DNA of 64,000 bases from Shewanella sp. OMA3-2 (GCF_021513195.1 NZ_CP090974.1:3112001-3176000); one strand, 5' to 3'. Shown: positions 34,119 through 44,528, counted from the first letter of the stretch. Made by a program: numbers and translations. The notes: generated by a model not told the origin, from the sequence alone.

Positions 34119-36349
34119 GTACTGACTTAACAGATAGCTCATTAGCCAGCCGCGCACTAACCAGCGCGGAACTGGCACAAGCCGTGAAGCAACGCCACAC
34201 TATGCCGCTGCGCATAGCGGTGTTGCTTAACGCGCCTAAGGTGATGGCTCAAACTGAGATCCAGTTTGTTAGCCTTGATGAAATCAATCCGCTGGGGTTT
34301 GAACAAGCCCTTGCTGATGCAGCAGAGCTGCTAGCTAGTACTCCATCTGCTACTCAATCTGCTACTCAATCTGATCATAACCAAACGGCAAATGTGATCG
34401 TTAATTTGGCGGATACACTTTGGCTAATGCCTGCACTGATGGCGGCAAAAAACAGCATACATCCCCACGCCTTAATTAATGGTGTCGGGATTGCTGAAAA
34501 TAGCCTTGAAGCAATTAACCAAGCCTTAGCCCATGCTAAACGGGATCACGTTCAGCCTGTGGTACAAACAGTTAAGGCGGGATCTGCTAATCATAAACTT
34601 AAACAGCTGCATAGTTTAGTCACCTCTATTGCCACTCGACAGCTTCCGGTGGCTAGCTGTGTTGAGTCTAGCGACGTTAACCAACAAGGTTATTGGTTTT
34701 GCGAGTTTCATCAAAGCCGAGTCGCTGCTTTTACAAGTTCTATGTGTGCTAACTCGCACCAAGCGGTCATTTTAACCCAAGGTACTGGGCTTATTACTGC
34801 CAAACCTTTACTCAACGCTTCCCGATTATGGTTGCCTATTGGCGCGATATCGATTGCAGATTTGCAGGCTCAGCTCGCTTCATTAGCCTTGTTATTGAGT
34901 CGCTTAACAAGTGACTCAAGTAATGATATTGGCTTACTGGAATTGATTAAGCAGCAACTTGTTGGTTATCAGGCTAAATCAGCAATCAACAGCTTAAGCG
35001 CTGTGGTGATGGCAAGCAGTTATGCTGCACTTTGTGTTGAAGTCAACGCCATGCTTAACGCCATAAGCCAGACTGACGGTACTGATATTCACTCACAAAT
35101 TAATTATAAAACACCTGCAGGCAGTAGCTTTACTGCTAAGCCTTTAGGTGAAAATGGCTTAAGTTTTGTCTATCCCGGTGTTGGTACTGTGTATGCCAAT
35201 ATGTTTAAGCACTTGGGCCATACTTTCCCTGCACTTTATAGCGAGCTTGAAAAACAAGGCGATTTACAAGCCATGTTACAAAGCCAGCTAATCTATTTGA
35301 CAGAAGGTACAGCAACAGCACAGAGTATGAGTTTATCTGAGCTGGCTATTTCAGGTGTTGGCGCCAGTTATATGCTGACTAAGTTGTTAGAAAAAGAATT
35401 TAACATCAAACCTAAGTTGGCTTTAGGCTATTCGATGGGCGAAGCTTCAATGTGGGCTAGCCTTAATGTGTGGCAACAACCGCACAGTTTAATCGACGCC
35501 ACCCAAACAAGTTCATTATTCACCCAGGATATTTCAGGGCCATTACTGTGTGTGAGACAAGATTGGCAACTCGACAATGATGAACTCACTCAAGGTGAAG
35601 ACATTGTCTGGAACAGTTTTATTACTCGGGCAACGCCTGAGGAATTAGCCCCACACCTTAACGATTACCCTAGGGCATACATTGCCATTATTCAGGGTGA
35701 TACCTGCGTGATTGCAGGCTGTGAAGCCAGCTGTAAAGCTATGCTCAAGCAAGCGGGTAAACGCGGCATAGCGTCCAATAAAGTCACTGCAATGCACACG
35801 CCACCAGCGATGCAAATTATTGAGCAGGTAAAGCAGTTTTATCACCAGCCTCTGATGGCGGACTTACCGAATGAGATCCGCTTTATCACTGCAACAGAAG
35901 CTGAGCCAATTGTGTTAAGCCCGGATGCAATAGCCCAATCAATTGCCGATACTTTTTGTCATCAATTGGACTTTACCCAGTTAATTGCCAAGGCTTGTCA
36001 GCACGGCAGCAGGCTATTTGTTGAAATTGGCGCAGACAGGCAAACCAGCACGCTAATCGATAAAATATTAGCCAGCCAGCTTGCAGAGAAACAGGTTAAT
36101 CAAAACAGCTTTTCTGCCCAAGCTATTGCGGTTAATGCCAAAGGTGCAGATGAAAGTATCAGTTTATTGAAATGCTTAGGCCAACTGTTAACGCATCAAG
36201 TTCCGATGTCATTAACGCCTTTTATCGACAGTATTGACTGTGCAATCTCACAAGAACTCGCACAAAAATCCGAAAAGCTCGCGGTTCGTGTTGATCCGAT
36301 ATTATCGACTCAAGCACCTCATCCTATTTCAGAAGGAGAACCTCATTGA
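34115..36349 (+). CDS. pfaB: PfaB, acyltransferase subunit of the EPA synthase
   Basis: Subunit of 744 residues that is linked to final product choice (EPA versus DHA) in related clusters. The N-terminal half has no complete catalytic domain; the C-terminal half (about 340-690) is a malonyl-type acyltransferase fold with LSFVYPGVGTVYANMFK at its start and the nucleophile elbow LGYSMGEASMW (Ser440), then GDTCVIAGCEASC and a C-terminal LFVEIGADRQTS. It starts with TTG that overlaps the pfaA stop as TTGA, with GAGGGTG upstream. It ends in the same TTGA overlap with pfaC. Confidence 0.93.
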   Translation: MSTDLTDSSLASRALTSAELAQAVKQRHTMPLRIAVLLNAPKVMAQTEIQFVSLDEINPLGFEQALADAAELLASTPSATQSATQSDHNQTANVIVNLADTLWLMPALMAAKNSIHPHALINGVGIAENSLEAINQALAHAKRDHVQPVVQTVKAGSANHKLKQLHSLVTSIATRQLPVASCVESSDVNQQGYWFCEFHQSRVAAFTSSMCANSHQAVILTQGTGLITAKPLLNASRLWLPIGAISIADLQAQLASLALLLSRLTSDSSNDIGLLELIKQQLVGYQAKSAINSLSAVVMASSYAALCVEVNAMLNAISQTDGTDIHSQINYKTPAGSSFTAKPLGENGLSFVYPGVGTVYANMFKHLGHTFPALYSELEKQGDLQAMLQSQLIYLTEGTATAQSMSLSELAISGVGASYMLTKLLEKEFNIKPKLALGYSMGEASMWASLNVWQQPHSLIDATQTSSLFTQDISGPLLCVRQDWQLDNDELTQGEDIVWNSFITRATPEELAPHLNDYPRAYIAIIQGDTCVIAGCEASCKAMLKQAGKRGIASNKVTAMHTPPAMQIIEQVKQFYHQPLMADLPNEIRFITATEAEPIVLSPDAIAQSIADTFCHQLDFTQLIAKACQHGSRLFVEIGADRQTSTLIDKILASQLAEKQVNQNSFSAQAIAVNAKGADESISLLKCLGQLLTHQVPMSLTPFIDSIDCAISQELAQKSEKLAVRVDPILSTQAPHPISEGEPH

Positions 36350-39300
36350 GTTCTCATAACACCCCAAAAATTGCCATCGTCGGCCTTGCTAATCAGTATC
36401 CCGATGCGGATACGCCGGCTAAATTTTGGCAAAACTTATTAGATAAAAAAGACTCTCGCAGTCAAATCAGTCATGCAAAATTGAATGCGACGCCCAGTGA
36501 TTACAAAGGTGTACAAGGCCAGTCTGATCGCTTTTATTGCGACAAAGGCGGCTACATTCAAGACTTTAGTTTTAATGCCAATGGTTACCATCTGCCAGCC
36601 AGCGCCTTTGACGGTTTAGATGACAGTTTTTTATGGGCAACCGATACCGCACGCAACGCCTTAAATGATGCGGGTATATCGTTAAACGATAGCCGCTTAT
36701 CGCGCACCGGTATAGTGATGGGCACGCTGTCATTTCCAACAGCTAAGTCAAATGAGCTGTTTGTGCCGCTTTATCACGGCGCAGTTGAAAAAGCCCTACA
36801 GGTAAAACTAGAACAACCAAACTTTGTCCTGCAGCGATTTGGTGATAAGCAGAGTGTTGGTGCTAATCAACACAAGCCAATCAACTATCGAAACGGAGCG
36901 GTTGCTCATAATGCCTCTAAGCTGGTGGCCGATGCACTGGGGTTAGGCGCAGCGCAATTAAGCTTAGATGCCGCCTGCGCAAGCTCTGTTTACGCATTAA
37001 AATTGGCCTGTGATTACTTACACACTGGCAAGGCAGACATCATGCTAGCTGGCGCAGTATCAGGCGCCGATCCTTTCTTTATCAACATGGGTTTCTCTAT
37101 TTTTCACGCCTACCCAGACCACGGTATTTCGGCGCCCTTTGATAGTAACAGCAAAGGCTTATTTGCCGGCGAAGGTGCTGGGGTATTAGTCCTCAAACGC
37201 CTTGACGATGCTCAGCGCGATGGCGACCATATTTACGCCCTCGTGAGTGGTATTGGTTTGTCGAACGACGGTAAAGGCCAGTTCGTGCTAAGCCCAAATA
37301 GCAAAGGCCAGGTGTTATCGTTTGAGCGCGCCTACCGTGAAGCTGACATAGCGCCAGCCAGCATTGAAGTGATTGAATGCCACGCTACTGGCACACCGCT
37401 TGGTGACAAGGTCGAGCTGACGTCAATGGAGCGTTTTTTTGAAGATAAGCTCAATGGCAGTGCGACGCCATTAATTGGCTCAGCTAAATCTAACCTAGGC
37501 CATTTGCTGACGGCTGCGGGGATGCCGGGGATCATGAAAATGATTTTCGCCATGCGCCAAGGCGTGTTGCCGCCAAGTATTAATATCAGCAGCCCTATTG
37601 CCTCGCCTAATCAATTATTTGGTCAACAAACCTTGCCTAATGAAGTATTACCTTGGCCAGATAAAGCCGGCAATACCGCGCGTCATGCTGGGGTGTCAGT
37701 ATTTGGCTTTGGTGGTTGTAACGCGCATTTATTAATTGAGTCCTATGATAATGATGCAATAAATCATGGTTCAACCCATACATCGACCAACCAGTTAAAT
37801 GCGGCTAACACGCCGCTTAACATCATTGGTATGGCCGCGCATTTTGGTCAAGCCAGCAACATTAATGCATTGGCTGACAAAATCACTCAACAACAATCTT
37901 TAATGACAAGCTTGCCCGCTAAGCGCTGGAAGGGATTAAATAATCATCCAGCGTTATTGGCCAGACATGGCATTCACTCTGTTCCCCAGGGCGCTTATAT
38001 TGAACAGTTTGATTTTGACTTTTTGCGCTTTAAAGTACCGCCCAATGAAGATGACAGATTAATCTCACAGCAGCTGTTATTAATGAAAGTCGCCGATGAA
38101 GCCATTATTGACGCCAAACTAACACCTGGCAGCAAGGTCGCAGTATTGGTTGCCATGGAAACCGAGCTTGAACTGCATCAGTTCCGTGGCCGGGTTAATT
38201 TGCATAGCCAGATAGCCCAAAGCCTTAACGCACAAGGCGTAACCCTCACTGATGATGAATATCTCGCCCTTGAAACTATCGCCATGGACAGTGTGTTAGA
38301 TGCAGCTAAGCTAAATCAGTACACCAGTTTTATTGGCAACATTATGGCGTCGCGCATTTCATCACTGTGGGACTTTAATGGCCTGGCCTTTACTATTTCA
38401 GCGGGCGAGCAATCGGTAAGTCGCTGTATCGATGTGGCGCAAAATCTGTTTGCTTTAGGCTCAATGCAAGAGCCGCTGGATGCTGTTATTATCGCCGCGG
38501 TAGATTTATCGGGCAGCATTGAGAATATGCTACTTAAAAATGGCTACTTATCGGCATCGGGTATTCAGCCAAGCGATATTGCCAGTCGCCCCTGGCATGT
38601 TGGCGAAGGTGCCGGCGCAATTGTACTGCAAGCTCAAACTATTAATACAAGTTCAAACGGTGTAAATAGTAATGACAACAGTTATGCCAGCATCGATGGC
38701 CTGCAATTTAGCAGTAACGATAACGCCAATAGCATAAGCACAAAGGTGTTATCAAAGCCGGCTGATTTGATTGAATTAAATCAGTCCCCTGAAAACCGTT
38801 TTGATGCTTCTGGCCAGGCGCTATTTAACCAATTAGCATCAGGTGCGACACAGCTTATCCAAGCACAAGATTTGATGGGACACAGCTTTGCAGCATCTGG
38901 CATGGCGAGCATTATTCACACGCTTGTTAAGCTGAATCAGTCAGACGCGAGTGCGGCTAATGCTAACATAGTCACGGTAAGTGAAAATCAATTCTCTAGC
39001 ATTGATATTTCAGTATCTCAGCCACAGCAACAAGCACTAACCCACAGATTAACGGCGCCACTTGCACAGCAGCTATCGCACACCATAGCCACTGGCAGTA
39101 AATTAAGCTTAATCAAGCAAGTCAGCCTTGGCGGACGAGATATTTACCAACATATTATCAATACCCCAATAGCATCAATTGACAGCATTAAAGCTAAATG
39201 TGCCCATATTGCTCCGCAAGCACAGCCATCAACTCCGATTGCAGTAGTGCCGATTGCAACACATTCGATTGCACTGCAGCCTACGACAAAAAATGCGCCC

Positions 39301-42216
39301 TCAACAGAGACGACACACACTATTATGCCTAATCTAAAACCGGCTTCTACTACACAAAACTCTGCACATACTGCAAATGCTGCGTTTACCCAGAGTGTAC
39401 CGCCAGCCCATTTAAACGCTTTCCAGCAAAATCAGTGGCTAGCGCAACAGGCACATTTAGCCTTTTTGAAAAGCCGTGATGCAGGCCTTAAAGTGGCTGA
39501 TACCTTGCTAAAACAGCAATTAGCTCAGGTTAATGGTCAACCTTTACAGCAAGCCCAAACTGCAGCTAAAACACAAGCTGCACCGCAAGCGGTAAACGTA
39601 CTTGCGCAACCTGCACCCCAAACGGTATTAACACCTAATCATGCTAAGGTTCCCGCTTACACAGCCCCTATTCCGGCTGATAAACCGTGCATTTGGAATT
39701 ACGCTGATTTAGTTGAATATGCCGAAGGTGATATCGCCAAGGTATTTGGTCAAGATTACGCCATTATTGACGGCTATAAACGTCGCGTACGTCTGCCTAC
39801 CACTGACTATTTATTGGTATCTCGCGTCACTAAACTTGATGCAACCATGAACCAATATAAGCCTTGTTCAATGACCACTGAGTACGACATTCCAGTGGAT
39901 GCCCCCTATTTAGTCGATGGTCAAATCCCTTGGGCGGTTGCGGTTGAATCGGGTCAATGTGACTTGATGTTGATTAGCTACTTAGGCATCGACTTTGAAA
40001 ACAAAGGCGAGCGGGTTTATCGTTTATTAGATTGTACCTTGACCTTCTTGGCAGATTTACCCCGTGGTGGCGACACATTACGTTACGACATAAAAATCAA
40101 TAACTTTGCCAGCAATGGCGACACACTACTGTTCTTCTTCTCTTACGAATGTTTCGTTGGCGATAAGATGATCCTTAAAATGGACGGCGGCTGTGCAGGC
40201 TTCTTTACTGATCAAGAGTTAGCTGACGGAAAAGGCGTTATTCACACTGAAGGTGAAATCAAAAATCGTCTAAGTGTGATGAACAATCCTAACAAGCCAC
40301 GTTTTGACCCGCTACTGCATTGTGATCAAACAAAATTTAACTATGGCCAAATCCATCATTTACTCAATGGCGATATTGGTAGTTGTTTTGGTGGCGCACA
40401 TGTTAGCCACCAGCTAGAAAATGGCTTGCAGCCATCGTTATGTTTCGCCTCTGAAAAGTTCTTAATGATTGAGCAAGTCAGCAAGCTAGATGTCCGTGGC
40501 GGCGCGTGGGGCTTAGGCTTAATTGAAGGTCATAAACAATTAGCACCGGATCACTGGTATTTCCCATGCCACTTTAAGGGCGACCAAGTCATGGCAGGCT
40601 CGTTAATGGCCGAAGGCTGTGGTCAGTTATTACAGTTCTTTATGTTGCATATCGGCATGCACACCTTAGTGAGTAACGGCCGTTTTCAACCGCTTGAAAA
40701 TGCTTCACAAAAAGTACGTTGTCGCGGGCAAGTATTACCGCAACATGGGACATTAACTTATCGCATGGAAGTGACCGAAATTGGTATTCATCCACGCCCA
40801 TACGCAAAGGCAAATATCGATATTTTGCTCAATGGCAAAGTGGTGGTGGACTTCCAAAACCTCGGGGTGATGATTAAAGAAGAAAGCGAATGTACTCTTT
40901 ATCCGCTGCTATCTTCACAAACCACTGCAAACACGCCAGCTAATCAAATTATTAGCAAAGCGCCATTAATGGCACAGGTGCCAGACTTGAGCGCGCCAAC
41001 CAATAAAGGCGTTATTCCGCTTAAACACGTAGAAGCGCCAACTGTAGCTGCCGATTCAAAGTACGCCAACCGCATACCTGATACTGTGCCGTTTACGCCT
41101 TATCATATGTTTGAATTTGCCACGGGTAACATTGAGAACTGTTTCGGTCCAGATTTCAGCATTTACCGCGGCTTAATTCCGCCACGTACGCCATGTGGCG
41201 ATTTGCAGTTAACCACCCGTGTGGTTGAAATTAACGGTAAGCGCGGCGAGCTTAAAAAGCCTTCATCTTGTATCGCTGAATACGAAGTGCCAGCCGATGC
41301 CTGGTATTTCAACAAAAACAGCCACCAAGGTGTGATGCCTTATTCGGTGTTAATGGAAATTTCATTACAGCCTAACGGCTTCATCTCAGGCTACATGGGT
41401 ACAACCCTTGGCTTTCCAGGGCAAGAGCTATTTTTCCGTAATTTAGATGGCGGCGGTAAATTATTACGCCATGTCGATTTACGCGGTAAGACTATCGTCA
41501 ACGATTCAAAGCTGTTATCAACGGTTATTGCTGGCAGTAACATTATTCAAAGCTTTACCTTTGAACTCAGCGTTGATGGCGAGCCGTTTTATAGCGGTAG
41601 CGCGGTATTTGGCTACTTCAAAGGCGATGCGCTTAAAAACCAGCTGGGTATCGATAACGGCAGAGTAACGCAGCCTTGGCATGTTGAAAACAATGTCGCG
41701 GCTGACATTAGTGTCAATTTACTGGATAAAGCCTCACGGGTGTTTAATGCACCAGCGTGTCAGCCCCATTATCGCTTAGCGGGTGGCCAACTTAACTTTA
41801 TCGACAAGGCTGAAATTGTTGAAACTGGCGGCAAATATGGTAAAGGCTATTTAGCGGCGTCACGCACTATTGACCCAAGTGATTGGTTCTTCCAATTCCA
41901 CTTCCACCAAGATCCGGTAATGCCAGGCTCATTAGGCGTTGAAGCCGTAATCGAGTTAATGCAAACTTACGCCATCAGCAAAGATCTAGGCAAAGGTTTC
42001 ACTAATCCGAAATTTGGCCAAATACTGTCGGACATTAAGTGGAAATATCGCGGCCAAATTAATCCACTGAATAAACAAATGTCACTGGATGTGCATATTA
42101 GTGCGGTAAAAGATGAAGACGGCAAACGTATCATCATTGGTGACGCAAACCTCAGTAAAGACGGTCTGCGTATTTATGAAGTCAAAGACATCGCAATCTG
42201 TATTGAAGAAGCATAA
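36346..42216 (+). CDS. pfaC: PfaC, ketosynthase/chain-length factor/dehydratase subunit
   Basis: Multidomain subunit of 1956 residues. Domains in order: ketosynthase (about 8-470; Cys211 in DAACASS, ECHATGTPLGD, GSAKSNLGH), a second ketosynthase-like chain-length factor (about 490-880) in which the active-site position reads ISAGEQSV without Cys, a Gln/Ala-rich linker (about 1010-1110), and two FabA-like dehydratase regions (about 1114-1560 and 1581-1950). The catalytic His is in YFPCHFKGDQVMAGS (His1409) and in FQFHFHQDPVMPGS (His1852). These dehydratases set the cis double bonds. TTG start overlaps the pfaB stop (TTGA), with GAAGGAG upstream. pfaD follows after 17 bases. Confidence 0.96.
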   Translation: MSSHNTPKIAIVGLANQYPDADTPAKFWQNLLDKKDSRSQISHAKLNATPSDYKGVQGQSDRFYCDKGGYIQDFSFNANGYHLPASAFDGLDDSFLWATDTARNALNDAGISLNDSRLSRTGIVMGTLSFPTAKSNELFVPLYHGAVEKALQVKLEQPNFVLQRFGDKQSVGANQHKPINYRNGAVAHNASKLVADALGLGAAQLSLDAACASSVYALKLACDYLHTGKADIMLAGAVSGADPFFINMGFSIFHAYPDHGISAPFDSNSKGLFAGEGAGVLVLKRLDDAQRDGDHIYALVSGIGLSNDGKGQFVLSPNSKGQVLSFERAYREADIAPASIEVIECHATGTPLGDKVELTSMERFFEDKLNGSATPLIGSAKSNLGHLLTAAGMPGIMKMIFAMRQGVLPPSINISSPIASPNQLFGQQTLPNEVLPWPDKAGNTARHAGVSVFGFGGCNAHLLIESYDNDAINHGSTHTSTNQLNAANTPLNIIGMAAHFGQASNINALADKITQQQSLMTSLPAKRWKGLNNHPALLARHGIHSVPQGAYIEQFDFDFLRFKVPPNEDDRLISQQLLLMKVADEAIIDAKLTPGSKVAVLVAMETELELHQFRGRVNLHSQIAQSLNAQGVTLTDDEYLALETIAMDSVLDAAKLNQYTSFIGNIMASRISSLWDFNGLAFTISAGEQSVSRCIDVAQNLFALGSMQEPLDAVIIAAVDLSGSIENMLLKNGYLSASGIQPSDIASRPWHVGEGAGAIVLQAQTINTSSNGVNSNDNSYASIDGLQFSSNDNANSISTKVLSKPADLIELNQSPENRFDASGQALFNQLASGATQLIQAQDLMGHSFAASGMASIIHTLVKLNQSDASAANANIVTVSENQFSSIDISVSQPQQQALTHRLTAPLAQQLSHTIATGSKLSLIKQVSLGGRDIYQHIINTPIASIDSIKAKCAHIAPQAQPSTPIAVVPIATHSIALQPTTKNAPSTETTHTIMPNLKPASTTQNSAHTANAAFTQSVPPAHLNAFQQNQWLAQQAHLAFLKSRDAGLKVADTLLKQQLAQVNGQPLQQAQTAAKTQAAPQAVNVLAQPAPQTVLTPNHAKVPAYTAPIPADKPCIWNYADLVEYAEGDIAKVFGQDYAIIDGYKRRVRLPTTDYLLVSRVTKLDATMNQYKPCSMTTEYDIPVDAPYLVDGQIPWAVAVESGQCDLMLISYLGIDFENKGERVYRLLDCTLTFLADLPRGGDTLRYDIKINNFASNGDTLLFFFSYECFVGDKMILKMDGGCAGFFTDQELADGKGVIHTEGEIKNRLSVMNNPNKPRFDPLLHCDQTKFNYGQIHHLLNGDIGSCFGGAHVSHQLENGLQPSLCFASEKFLMIEQVSKLDVRGGAWGLGLIEGHKQLAPDHWYFPCHFKGDQVMAGSLMAEGCGQLLQFFMLHIGMHTLVSNGRFQPLENASQKVRCRGQVLPQHGTLTYRMEVTEIGIHPRPYAKANIDILLNGKVVVDFQNLGVMIKEESECTLYPLLSSQTTANTPANQIISKAPLMAQVPDLSAPTNKGVIPLKHVEAPTVAADSKYANRIPDTVPFTPYHMFEFATGNIENCFGPDFSIYRGLIPPRTPCGDLQLTTRVVEINGKRGELKKPSSCIAEYEVPADAWYFNKNSHQGVMPYSVLMEISLQPNGFISGYMGTTLGFPGQELFFRNLDGGGKLLRHVDLRGKTIVNDSKLLSTVIAGSNIIQSFTFELSVDGEPFYSGSAVFGYFKGDALKNQLGIDNGRVTQPWHVENNVAADISVNLLDKASRVFNAPACQPHYRLAGGQLNFIDKAEIVETGGKYGKGYLAASRTIDPSDWFFQFHFHQDPVMPGSLGVEAVIELMQTYAISKDLGKGFTNPKFGQILSDIKWKYRGQINPLNKQMSLDVHISAVKDEDGKRIIIGDANLSKDGLRIYEVKDIAICIEEA

Positions 42217-42233
42217 GGTCAAAAGGAATAATA

Positions 42234-43874
42234 ATGACAACACAAGTGCATAACGAAAAGCTTTCACCATGGCCTTGGATAGTAGATTCAAGCGATGCCA
42301 GTTTTGACCTGGCCACTATTGGCAAAAAACTAAAAAACTTGTCACAGGCATGCTATTTAATTAATCATCCCGAGCAAGGATTAGGCGTTGCCCAACATGC
42401 TCAGGTGATTACTGAACAAAATGATGCCTTAACCGCTAACAATCAAAATTTACCGGTTAGCGCCTTTGCTCCAGCCCTTGGCACACAAAGTTTGGGTGAC
42501 AGTAATTTTCGTAGAGTTCACGGGGTTAAATACGCCTATTACGCTGGCGCTATGGCCAATGGCATCGCCTCTGAAGAGCTAGTCATCGCCTTAGGGCAAG
42601 CTGGTATATTATGCTCATTTGGCGCAGCTGGCCTTATTCCGTCACGGGTAGAGCAAGCTATTAGCCGCATTCAAGCGGCGCTGCCAAACGGCCCGTACAT
42701 GTTTAACTTAATCCACAGCCCAAGCGAGCCAGCATTAGAGCGCGGCAGTGTTGAGTTATTTTTAAAGCACAAAGTACGCACCGTTGAAGCATCGGCCTTT
42801 TTAGGTTTAACCCCACAAATTGTTTACTACCGCGCTGCGGGTTTAAGCCGCGATGTTAATGGCGAGATAAATATTGCCAATAAAGTCATTGCCAAAATCA
42901 GCCGCACCGAAGTGGCGATTAAATTTATGGAGCCAGCACCTGAAAAAATGCTACAAAAACTGGTTGATGAAGGCTTAATCACCCCAGAACAGATGGCACT
43001 AGCGCTATTAGTGCCGATGGCTGATGATATTACCGCAGAAGCTGATTCTGGCGGTCATACTGACAACCGTCCATTAGTGACCTTGTTACCAACGATTTTG
43101 GCACTTAAAGATAAAGTCCAAGCTCAGTATCAATACAAAACCCCTATTCGTGTGGGTTGCGGCGGCGGCGTGGGGACACCTGATGCAGCACTGGCGACAT
43201 TTAATATGGGCGCAGCTTTTATCGTTACAGGCTCAATCAACCAGGCCTGTGTTGAAGCTGGCGCGAGTGAATACACCCGTAAACTATTGGCTACCACCGA
43301 AATGGCCGATGTGACTATGGCACCTGCTGCAGACATGTTTGAGATGGGCGTTAAGCTGCAAGTGGTCAAGCGCGGCACCTTGTTCCCGATGCGTGCTAAC
43401 AAACTGTATGAGATTTATACTCGCTATGACTCTATCGACGCAATCCCTGCTGATGAGCGTGAAAAACTTGAAAAACAAGTGTTCCGCTCAAGTTTAGAAG
43501 ACATTTGGGCTGGTACTGTGGCACATTTTAATGAGCGCGATCCGAAACAAATTGAACGTGCTAAAGATAACCCTAAACGTAAAATGGCATTGATTTTCCG
43601 CTGGTATTTAGGGCTATCTAGCCGCTGGTCAAATACCGGTGAAGTGGGCCGTGAGATGGATTATCAAATTTGGGCGGGTCCTTCGTTAGGCGCGTTCAAT
43701 GAATGGGCTAAAGGCAGTTATTTAGATGATTATACTCAGCGAAATGCGGTAGACTTAGCCAAACACATGATGCACGGCGCAGCTTACCAAGCACGAGTTA
43801 ACTTACTTACCGCCCAAGGTGTGGCTGTTCCCGTTGAATTACAACGCTGGCGCCCACAAGATCAGGTGAAATAG
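42234..43874 (+). CDS. pfaD: PfaD, FMN-dependent enoyl reductase of the EPA synthase
   Basis: Enoyl reductase that completes each elongation cycle. The 546-residue TIM-barrel protein belongs to the nitronate monooxygenase-like FMN family: AALGTQSLGD-like N-terminal region, IALGQAGILCSFGAAGL, and the glycine-rich phosphate-binding segment VGCGGGVGTPDAALATF near residues 305-320, followed by GAAFIVTGSINQACVEAG. AAAGGAA precedes its ATG, which is 17 bases after pfaC, so it is the last synthase gene of the operon. A dyad GTCAGTC/GACTGAC at 43,921-43,949 follows but has no T-run, so transcription may continue into the small gene at 44 kb. Confidence 0.96.
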   Translation: MTTQVHNEKLSPWPWIVDSSDASFDLATIGKKLKNLSQACYLINHPEQGLGVAQHAQVITEQNDALTANNQNLPVSAFAPALGTQSLGDSNFRRVHGVKYAYYAGAMANGIASEELVIALGQAGILCSFGAAGLIPSRVEQAISRIQAALPNGPYMFNLIHSPSEPALERGSVELFLKHKVRTVEASAFLGLTPQIVYYRAAGLSRDVNGEINIANKVIAKISRTEVAIKFMEPAPEKMLQKLVDEGLITPEQMALALLVPMADDITAEADSGGHTDNRPLVTLLPTILALKDKVQAQYQYKTPIRVGCGGGVGTPDAALATFNMGAAFIVTGSINQACVEAGASEYTRKLLATTEMADVTMAPAADMFEMGVKLQVVKRGTLFPMRANKLYEIYTRYDSIDAIPADEREKLEKQVFRSSLEDIWAGTVAHFNERDPKQIERAKDNPKRKMALIFRWYLGLSSRWSNTGEVGREMDYQIWAGPSLGAFNEWAKGSYLDDYTQRNAVDLAKHMMHGAAYQARVNLLTAQGVAVPVELQRWRPQDQVK

Positions 43875-43963
43875 TTAACCGTTTGGACAATGCGCAGGTA
43901 TCAATAAAATAATCAGTAATGTCAGTCTTTTTAAAATGAAGCGACTGACAATTAAATTAGGTA

Positions 43964-44233
43964 ATGGTTATGGTTATGAGCGACACGCAAAAGCTGGATT
44001 TTTCAGCGGTAAACGGCACAACATTAGCGTCTTTTAATCAGCATAAAAATCTGATTAAGCGCATGTTAAAAGGCAATAGCGCAACCTGCAGTGAGTGCAA
44101 TAAACCACTGATATTACAATTGCCACCAAATACTCACAAAGCCAAGCCCAGCGAAAAAGCACCTGGTATTTATTGCGCTAAAGGTTGCACAGATATCGAG
44201 CTTGATATGGAAGCGGTAGCCTTAATAAAGTAA
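43964..44233 (+). CDS. Small conserved protein with Cys pairs, unknown function
   Basis: Unrecognised protein of 85-89 residues. It has a CSEC pair and a later C-x3-C pair (YCAKGCTD), suggesting a zinc-binding fold, and no signal peptide. Three in-frame ATGs compete (43,964, 43,970 and 43,976); TTAGG at 43,957-43,961 is best spaced for the second, while the third gives MSDTQKLDF. It lies 90 bases after pfaD on the same strand with no T-run terminator between, and a strong terminator after it, so it may be the last gene of the pfa transcript. Nothing ties it to lipid synthesis otherwise. Confidence 0.6.
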   Translation: MVMVMSDTQKLDFSAVNGTTLASFNQHKNLIKRMLKGNSATCSECNKPLILQLPPNTHKAKPSEKAPGIYCAKGCTDIELDMEAVALIK

Positions 44234-44258
44234 TAATTTCGCGGGTTTAAACTGACAA

Positions 44259-44281
44259 AGGCACCGAAAGGTGCTTTTTTG
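44259..44281 (+). terminator. Rho-independent terminator
   Basis: AAGGCACC-GAAA-GGTGCTTTTTT: a stable GAAA-capped hairpin followed by a T-run. It ends the transcript of the small Cys-pair gene and probably of the whole pfa operon. Confidence 0.88.
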
Positions 44282-44528
44282 TGAAAAAATGACACCACTA
44301 GCCTTAAGCAACATGCTGAGAAAATAAACCAGTATCTGTCATTGACCACAAACAAATACAGTACCATCGACTATAATAAGTTTTATGTTAGATGACCGTG
44401 TTCGATTTCATATTAGCTATGTATGTTAAATTTACCATCAGTTACTGCTGTGTGTTAAAGCAGTCGCTCAATTGCAAATCACGGAAGGGTTGCGACAAAT
44501 ATATTTCACCTATCCTTGAAGGTTATAA

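Noticed and set aside
43921..43949. Dyad GTCAGTC/GACTGAC as a terminator after pfaD
   Set aside because: The stem is present but no T-run follows on the plus strand.
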